Assembly: GCA_964036155.1 (NCBI GenBank)
Contig: OZ038423.1
Span: forward strand, 8,013,249 to 8,077,248
DNA: 64,000 nucleotides
From: Diploscapter coronatus
Lineage: Eukaryota > Nematoda > Chromadorea > Rhabditida > Rhabditidae
Direction: 5' to 3'
A program made the translations under genes and the position numbers. A model generated the notes under the pieces. That model was given only the letters and a program-made list of their open reading frames with translations. It was not told the DNA's origin and did no database searches. Position 1 is the first letter of the stretch; every line of letters starts with the position of its first letter. This document shows, piece by piece, positions 58,064-64,000 of the stretch.

Positions 58064-59752
58064 ATGATATTTTATGCCCTACTTACAACCATCTGGAGAT
58101 ATTCAGTAGCCTCGAGACTAGGTTTGTATGTTTTGAAGTTGTCCTGGATTTTGATTACTCAATTATTAATCTTTCCATATCCATCTATTAATTTCATAAC
58201 GAGGGATTACTCTCATGTAAAGAACAGGCTTTAAAGCAAATTTAATGAATTATTTAACTGTTCAATTAGTGTTTGAATTTCACCGTATTCTCTAATGTAA
58301 CTTCACTTTGAAAGTATTTTATCGCATGAAGATCAAGCTATGAAGAAATGACCTTCAACGAATAACTGATGTTTTCAAGATATCTGGGCATGTTGCAATC
58401 CGAGTGATAATATGACACTTTCATTGGGAGGATTAGATAATTGCCAATTATTCGAGAAGCCCGAAAATCTATTCGGGATTGCTTGCTGCTATCAGACACC
58501 GTATGACACGAAAAGTCAGCTATGCTGTGATGGAGTCATTCGATCAAAGAATAAGGGTTAGCCCTCTTTAACCAACATAGTGAAAATTGAAATTTAGCTG
58601 GTAGAATTGCTACAAAATGCTGTGGAAATCAGGCATTGAACGACGATGAGACCTGCTGTGATGGAATTGTAAGGAGTGATGAATTTGCGTATGAGAGATT
58701 TGAAAGAACCATTGGCGTTTTGAGTTAAATATCACTAGTTTCTTCATGCTGCAGAGATGAATCTTCTATCTGATTTACAATTCCAGCATTTTATCAACAT
58801 AAAATCTCAGGTGCACAACATGAAAGGTGGTCAATGTTGTGGGAAGGCTGTGTATTTGGAAAGGGAGAAGGTATTCCTTTGTTGCAATTTATCGTTAGCA
58901 AGAATTGTCTCACCAAATGATGTCTGCTGCGGTCAAACTGTTTATGACGGAGGAGTAGAGCAACTGTGTTGTAACAACAGGCAAGATTAACTTTTCATAA
59001 ACAATTTTATTATTGGCCCATTCGGAAATGATATTCCAGCATACCAAGGCTAGGCAAGAAAACTTGTCTCCGCGATTTCCATACTAATTCCTTTCGGAAT
59101 ATTGATATGCTGGAATGTCTGCTCCGAGTTGTTCATGATTTTCTTCATTAGATGTGTGATGAAAAAATCAAGTTATATCCGAAAATCCTAATGTTCTTCC
59201 TTCAGAGTATTCGACAAAGAACAATACGACTCATGCTGTCCAACAAATGATGGGGGGTCCGAGCAATATAAGGTTTAGGGAATACAGCAATTTCGATGTT
59301 CAAATAGTTTAGTCATCAAAATCGTTTTGCTGTGATGGACCATCGCCTAGAGGAACTTCAATTTCTTGCTGTTACATTAGAGAGGAAGGCAGATTTCGAC
59401 CGTACAAATACGATGTCAATACTGAATGTTGCAGGTGCGAATAATTAGATTTTTTTTATCATGGACATCTGATAATGGTTTGAAATGTCCAGAGGCGAAA
59501 AGCTACTTCAATTATTCCCGATCAAGCCTCCTGTATAGTTCATCATAGACCATGTCACTAATTGTAAAATTCACCTAATTTTTTCTCTTTTCCCTACACT
59601 TTGGTGAATTATATAGAAGACCCAATCAAAATGATAAAATTTGTAGAATTTTAAAGTTATTTCCTTTTATTGACAATTACGATTTTAGATATCCCTTCGA
59701 TAAACTCTATCCCCGACCTGTCAATGGTTCATGTACAGAAAGTCGGAAATAA
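58064..59752 (+). CDS. Galaxin-like secreted di-cysteine repeat protein
   Basis: A signal peptide (MIFYALLTTIWRYSVAS; exon 58064-58121) leads into a mature protein built from repeated CC pairs: WACCNPSD, GIACCYQTPYDTKSQLCCDG, TKCCGNQALNDDETCCDGI, GQCCGKAVY...VFLCCN, DVCCGQTVYDG...QLCCNN, YDSCCPT, SFCCDGPSP and ISCCYIREEG, ending NGSCTESRK at 59752. CC-G-x-x-x-Y/F-x(n)-CC-D/N-G units are the galaxin pattern, first known from coral skeletal matrix and also found in other animals. Role here: extracellular, possibly matrix or cuticle; this is an inference. One intron (58981-59205) begins with the non-canonical donor AG|GCAAGA (GC-AG class), which keeps the frame (NN-R-VFDKEQ). A poly(A) signal is at 59794-59799. 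Exact borders of the third and last exons are approximate. Confidence 0.72.
59030..59119. repeat. Short inverted repeat in a galaxin-like gene intron
   Basis: GATATTCCAGCATA (59030-59043) and TATGCTGGAATGTC (59106-59119) pair over 13 of 14 bases around a 62-bp loop. Probably a small degraded hairpin element. Confidence 0.4.
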
Positions 59753-60348
59753 TGAATTTGTCATGCATGTTCTTTTCCAATTTTAGAATTTTGAATAAAC
59801 TTTATTTTTCGCAGAAATTCGTATTATCCTATACACATTTTAAACACGTCTTAAAAACAACTTGAAATTAATCGCATAGTGAATCTAGACATCTACAAAA
59901 CGCTCAGATACTTACTAAATTGACCAATCAACGAGGATACGATCAGAAACAGAAGACTACTTCAGGGAGTGGTAGAGAATATCGAATACCACTGCGACCA
60001 TGGCACTAGAAGTTTCGTTCGTAATGCGTAGAATTATATATTCTTCTCCCATTAAAATGCGACCATTTTTCTCATTCACTAATTTTTGCGCATTTTAAGA
60101 CGACTTTAATTAGCTTGCATTTGAAAGAATAAATGTTTCGTTCGTTCTTTCTAGTTAAAACTAATCAACTCTCTGATTAAACTGAAAATCGCGATATTAT
60201 ACAAGAGAGAAATACCAAAATTATATATTATGCCGCATTTTGTTCTTATATCGCAGGATTTAAGTGCAATCTCTACACACGCTTCCCATACAAATTTGTT
60301 TCTTACATATTTTAAGCTTCGAAAAGTATCTACCTGTTTAGAGTGTAT
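59753..60348. other. Convergent intergenic region
   Basis: Tail-to-tail between the galaxin-like gene (+) and NDUFA13 (-). Apart from the AATAAA at 59794-59799 I see no features. Confidence 0.5.
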
Positions 60349-62552
60349 CTAGTAGAACATGTCGTTGAGCCATTTGGGGAAGTACTTGTCCCACCAGTGC
60401 TCGCCCGCATACGAGTCCTGATGACGCCAGCCGACGTCGCGCATGAAGCCGTCTCCGAAAAAGAGGCTGTTCGACATGTGGCATGTCGTCTGAAATCGAA
60501 CAGTTAACCAACAATTGATATCATTGCAGCTTGAGAATACATTATTGATACTCATTACTGAAATGCAAGTGTTCATTTAGGCCCTTAAAATAGCCCAGAT
60601 GAGAGACATAACTTTCCAGCATTCTAGTTACATCTAAACGTTTATTCATCTGACCCATTCAAGCCCCAGTCTTCTCTGGCCTATTTAAAAACGACCATCT
60701 TGGGAAATTACTATCGACATGTATTTAGAATTTTGAACAAAGAAGCATTCTAATTGAAAATTTCATGTCTGCAGTTTGTTTATATCTCGAAAGAGGAAGA
60801 GAAGAAACTTCAGCCTTGTATTAGCATGTGTTACTTTGAATAGCTGTTTTGATAAGATGAATTTTATAAATGGTACAATTCCGATGGGATTACCTCAGGG
60901 GGTTCAGGATCCCACCACTTGTCGCCGAGAGTCAAGTAGACGGGCTCTCCGTACCAGGTGCCCACTACCCAGCCGGGCACGTCCTTCATGATTTTCTCCT
61001 CTTCGTCGCGAAGGTTCCGGAGAAGTTTCAACCAGCTAAATTAAACAGTTCTTACTTTCTCAATTCTTCGATTAGGGGATTCTTCCTAAAATGATTAGTT
61101 CTAGAGAAAAGGTTGAGCACCCTCCTTCTCAGCAGTATAATTTTAGTTCAGCAACCGTTTTAATACCATCGATAAAAATTTTTGCTTTCAACGAATCATT
61201 TGTTTGAAACGTTTTAGCTCAATAAAAAACGGAATTCATAATTATCAATCATTTTTTAATGACATTAAAATTCAAACAGTAGTTTGATCTGAAGAAATAA
61301 AAGAATCCACTTCGCCTCATTACGATTCATGATTTTAAAAGAAATGCAAGAAACGTACTTTCTGTCTCGTTCAGCGAGCAGCACAGGCTCCAATGCATTC
61401 CACGTGTCCGTGTCCACGAATTTCAGATTTCTAAAAAATACTTTCGTTTACATATTTTTTTATTATTTTAGAAAAAATTATGGCTTCCTTTTTCAAAATT
61501 AACTGCTAAATGAAAAATATTTATATACAATAAAATTTTTTCTTGAAAGAAATGAAGATCTGAACATTTCAACTAATTTCATCATTAAAAATAAATGTAC
61601 CTTCTATGTTTCTTGAATTGCCAGCCCTGGAAATAGCCGTAGAATCCCACACCGACTCCGATGGCCACAACTGTCATCGCTGAAAAGAAGTATGCCTTCA
61701 AAATCAACTTGATTTAACTGATAAAACTTCATCTAGCAGAAAGTTATGAATATTATCAATAGCTTGCTCAGGGTATTTTTGATAAAATGCAGAACACAAT
61801 TTCGTGATTCATACGTTTTAAGCCTAGTTTAAAATGAACCTAACTCTAACGTGATAGGAAATAGATATCTCAAGAACAGTGCTGCAAATTTGAGACCCAA
61901 TCGGGTTTTATTCGGGGTTAAATTTGCAACCTTGCTCAAGAAGGAAAGCTAAGATTTTTGGTGCTGAACAAAGTTAGTCTCATATGCAATAAAAAGTTAA
62001 AATTTTTCCAAAAATTATGAACAAACTCACGTTTCCAGATAATTTTAGGGAACGTGCGGTGGAAGTTGAAATTGCGGTAGCCGCTCGAAGGCGGCATTTC
62101 CTGAAAACGATCATATTATTTGATTATCAGACTGCCCACAAATAAAGTTATTCAAGAAGAAATTATTGAGAGAAAAGTCCAGATCCTTCAAAATATTTTC
62201 CTGTAGATAATTAGTTTAGACGTTTTTATTTGTTATTTCTTTGGCTATCAATCAAGTAAAATATTCATTTATACGAGTAGCGCTATATCAAACATTCAAA
62301 ATGAGACGCAGAATGTTTTTTTCAGCGTGAAGATGATAACCACTTCATGTGGACGTATCGATTTGAAAGAAGAAATTTTGAAATTCAATAAAAATGGTTG
62401 ATATCCCCTTCCAAAATCAGGTCTACAATTTGGATAAAGAACTCAGCAGCATCTTTCAATAAAATGAAATTATTCAAAGAAAAGTTCATCAGTTTTCTAA
62501 AATTATTTGAATTTACCTGCTTGAACTCGTTGATGGGCTTCTTCTGCGACAT
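60349..62552 (-). CDS. NDUFA13: NADH dehydrogenase 1 alpha subcomplex subunit 13 (NDUFA13/GRIM-19)
   Basis: An accessory subunit of mitochondrial complex I, spanning the inner membrane once. Exons run 62517-62552 (MSQKKPINEFKQ), 62031-62100 (EMPPSSGYRNFNFHRTFPKI), about 61615-61680, about 61375-61435, about 60890-61035 and 60349-60490. The D/E-MPP-x-x-GY near residue 13 is the family start. A single hydrophobic helix (MTVVAIGVGVYGYFQGW) is followed by basic residues and AERDRKWLKLLRNLRDEEEK, then IMKDVPGWVVGTWYGEPVY, the conserved KDVP-W-VG element. The C-terminus ends WWDKYFPKWLNDMFY. Size (about 180 aa) is somewhat longer than the 144-aa mammalian protein because of the C-terminal extension. 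Introns are longer than average for the window. Confidence 0.9.
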
Positions 62553-63354
62553 TCCGAATGAGGTCGTCGCTGTTCACCCCTGAAAATTTTTGAAAAATTA
62601 AAGTGAAATAAGTTAAAAAATTAAAAGTAGCGAAACAGCCTATATCGACCTGCAAGAAGAAAAGACTGCGCAAAAATAAGAGAAGAAAAGAAATCACGAA
62701 CAGCGCAAATTGCAGGCACATCTTTAATATTGGCACTGCCTTTGAATAAAGAACATTTTGAAATAATTGAAATGCTTTCATAAATTCCTCTTGAAATTGG
62801 TCGAAATTTTCTTCAGTTTTGCCAACGCTCAAAAGAGGATATTGCAGTACTGAAGATGTTGAAAAAGAAAACTCGAAGAAAAACGACAAGAACGGAAAAT
62901 AAGAGATGCATTCAAGAAACAGCCACTTGCCGAAGCGCGTTCACATGCACTATCCATATTTGTCGTCATTTTCCATTTGCGTTTCTGGAAATTTCGAATT
63001 TTCCGCTTCATCTCTCACTTACCCGCATCGTCTATTTTTTCGGAGCGTCATCAGAAGACTGTTCACGCCTGTTTGTCGCTGAAAAACTGATTCTATCAAC
63101 TGCTTTTATTTTATTGAGAATGTTTCCAAGAAAATCTGACTGGCCTAAATTTCTGAAAGTTCGAATTTTCTGCTTATTTCTCCCTGAATATTCGATCTTT
63201 TTTGAGTTCTATCAGAAGACCACGTCCGTCGGCATTGATGAATTGATTTTTCCGAGTCTCTCCTATCCATTTGAATATTTTTAGGAGAAATCTGTCGGTC
63301 TTAATTTGTTTCATTGGCGATTTTTATTTCGAATTTTCAGTGAAGCCGTCCAAA
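62553..63354. promoter_or_regulatory. Divergent promoter region NDUFA13 / right-edge gene
   Basis: Between two divergently transcribed genes. A diverged direct duplication lies at about 62985-63240 (TCGAATTTTC-GCTT and ATCAGAAGAC occur in both copies about 180 bp apart). An acceptor GAATTTTCAG at 63340 precedes the right-edge gene's ATG, so its 5' UTR is probably cis- or trans-spliced there. No credible protein gene is present. Confidence 0.45.
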
Positions 63355-64000
63355 ATGGCGACCGAGGATATGAACAAGTCGTTTGCAGTGATGGAGGCAG
63401 AGCTGGAAGCCGAGAGAGACGCAGAGAAACTGGCTGCCGGAAAGAAGAAAGTGCTGCAGAAGTTGAGGACTGAGAAGGGACAGGAGGCAGTCAAGAATGG
63501 AACTAGAACGGGTGCTGGCAAACTGATCAGTCTGACTGAGCAGGACGAGGACAGACAGATCTATCAGGTCAGCAATCTGCAGGCTAGTCCGAATGTCTGA
63601 TCAGGGTTAAGAAAGCATTGAACAAGATGTTGACGTTGCCGACGCTATTTCCAATTTTTCTACATTCAGTTTTATTTCCACCCAGTTTCTGCACAAACCA
63701 CTCGAAATGTTCAGAAAGTGAGTGGAACACAAAAGGCATCCGCCATCTTCTGTCTGGATCGTAAAATTTCGCTGTCAATAGCATTCCCTTAAAAGATCTA
63801 TGCCAAGATGCATCTAAGGATTCTATCCAAATAATTCTCGTTATGAAAATTTCATGAGACTTGCAAAACCATTGTTTCAGAACCAGCTGGGCAACGTGAA
63901 CCTCCACGATTCCTCTGCGGCTGCAATGCAATCGATGCAATTCGACCAGCTCAACAGCACCTGTCCCCCTTGGATGAGCAATCTCGTCAGTCAATTCCTG
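63355..64000 (+). CDS. Unrecognised charged protein, 5' part only
   Basis: Exon 1 (63355-63567, 71 codons) begins MATEDMNKSFAVMEAELEAE and continues as a highly charged, probably helical stretch (RDAEKLAAGKKKVLQKLRTE). Exon 2 starts at 63881 after TTTCAG and is open to the window edge (NQLGNVNLHDSSAAAMQSMQ, then CPPWMSNLVSQFL). Both exons are in phase 0 with clean splice sites (CAG|GTCAGC). The ATG at 63355 is preferred to the upstream in-frame ATG at 63271 because a TTTTCAG acceptor falls between them. An Ala/Glu/Lys N-terminal coiled coil could suit a Golgi or cytoskeletal scaffold, but I do not recognise the family. Truncated by the window end. Confidence 0.7.

Noticed and set aside
61869..61940. 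Weak inverted repeat in an NDUFA13 intron
   Set aside because: CTGCAAATTT and AAATTTGCAA pair, but beyond that arms match only loosely; not distinguishable from chance in AT-rich DNA.
1..64000. CRISPR arrays, prokaryotic operons, rRNA genes or a viral genome
   Set aside because: Spliceosomal introns, trans-splice-type acceptors and animal gene families throughout; no arrays, rRNA or viral replication genes were seen.

Overview
This is a window of an animal nuclear genome, almost certainly a nematode and probably a rhabditid-like chromadorean. The reasons are: dense multi-exon genes with mostly 40-60 bp introns; 3' splice sites reading TTTTCAG or TTTTAG; AT-rich DNA; an innexin, a Ly6/ET-type secreted protein and a FLD-1-like protein; and same-strand gene clusters about 100 bp apart that look like SL trans-spliced operons. 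All gene models were assembled by eye from exon frames, GT/AG sites and phase matching. Terminal exons and a few internal ones remain provisional.

Layout. 0.7-3.5 kb (+): a secreted cysteine-rich protein. 3.9-5.6 kb (-): an unrecognised coiled-coil/zinc-knuckle/RS-tail protein. 6.35-16.9 kb (-): the nuclear 5'-3' exonuclease XRN2, whose last intron (4.7 kb) is packed with nested transposable elements. 17.4-28.2 kb (-): an RBM12-type RRM protein just upstream of XRN2 at operon-like spacing. 29.6-30.4 kb (-): a small Ly6/ET-like secreted protein. 31.3-32.5 kb (-): a probable RAMAC homologue (activator of the mRNA cap methyltransferase). 33.9-35.15 kb (-): RAB-10. 35.2-38.5 kb: no convincing gene, strongly purine-skewed. 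38.55-41.1 kb (-): a TLC-domain protein of the TLCD1/TLCD2/FLD-1 class. 43.0-53.4 kb (-): three genes in a row, BOP1, a membrane DnaJ protein and a short-chain dehydrogenase, at intercistronic spacings of about 105 and 100 bp. 54.9-57.6 kb (+): an innexin. 58.1-59.75 kb (+): a galaxin-like di-cysteine secreted protein. 60.35-62.55 kb (-): NDUFA13/GRIM-19 of mitochondrial complex I. 63.36 kb to the edge (+): the 5' end of an unrecognised charged/coiled-coil protein.

Functional themes. Several neighbours serve RNA metabolism: XRN2 in transcription termination and RNA decay, RBM12 in RNA binding, RAMAC in cap methylation and BOP1 in pre-rRNA processing. XRN2 and RBM12 look co-transcribed. The BOP1-DnaJ-SDR group looks like a mixed housekeeping operon.

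The accessory content lies mostly in introns. It includes a hAT-like short element (7.9-9.0 kb) with a mariner-like foldback element inside it; a tRNA-derived SINE with a recognisable empty site in the same intron; a 0.85 kb tandem duplication; a Helitron-like 3' terminus with two UUCG-loop hairpins; and a 148 bp PIF/Harbinger-like palindromic MITE. Unusual splice sites include a frame-consistent innexin intron that ends in CG instead of AG and two GC-AG introns.
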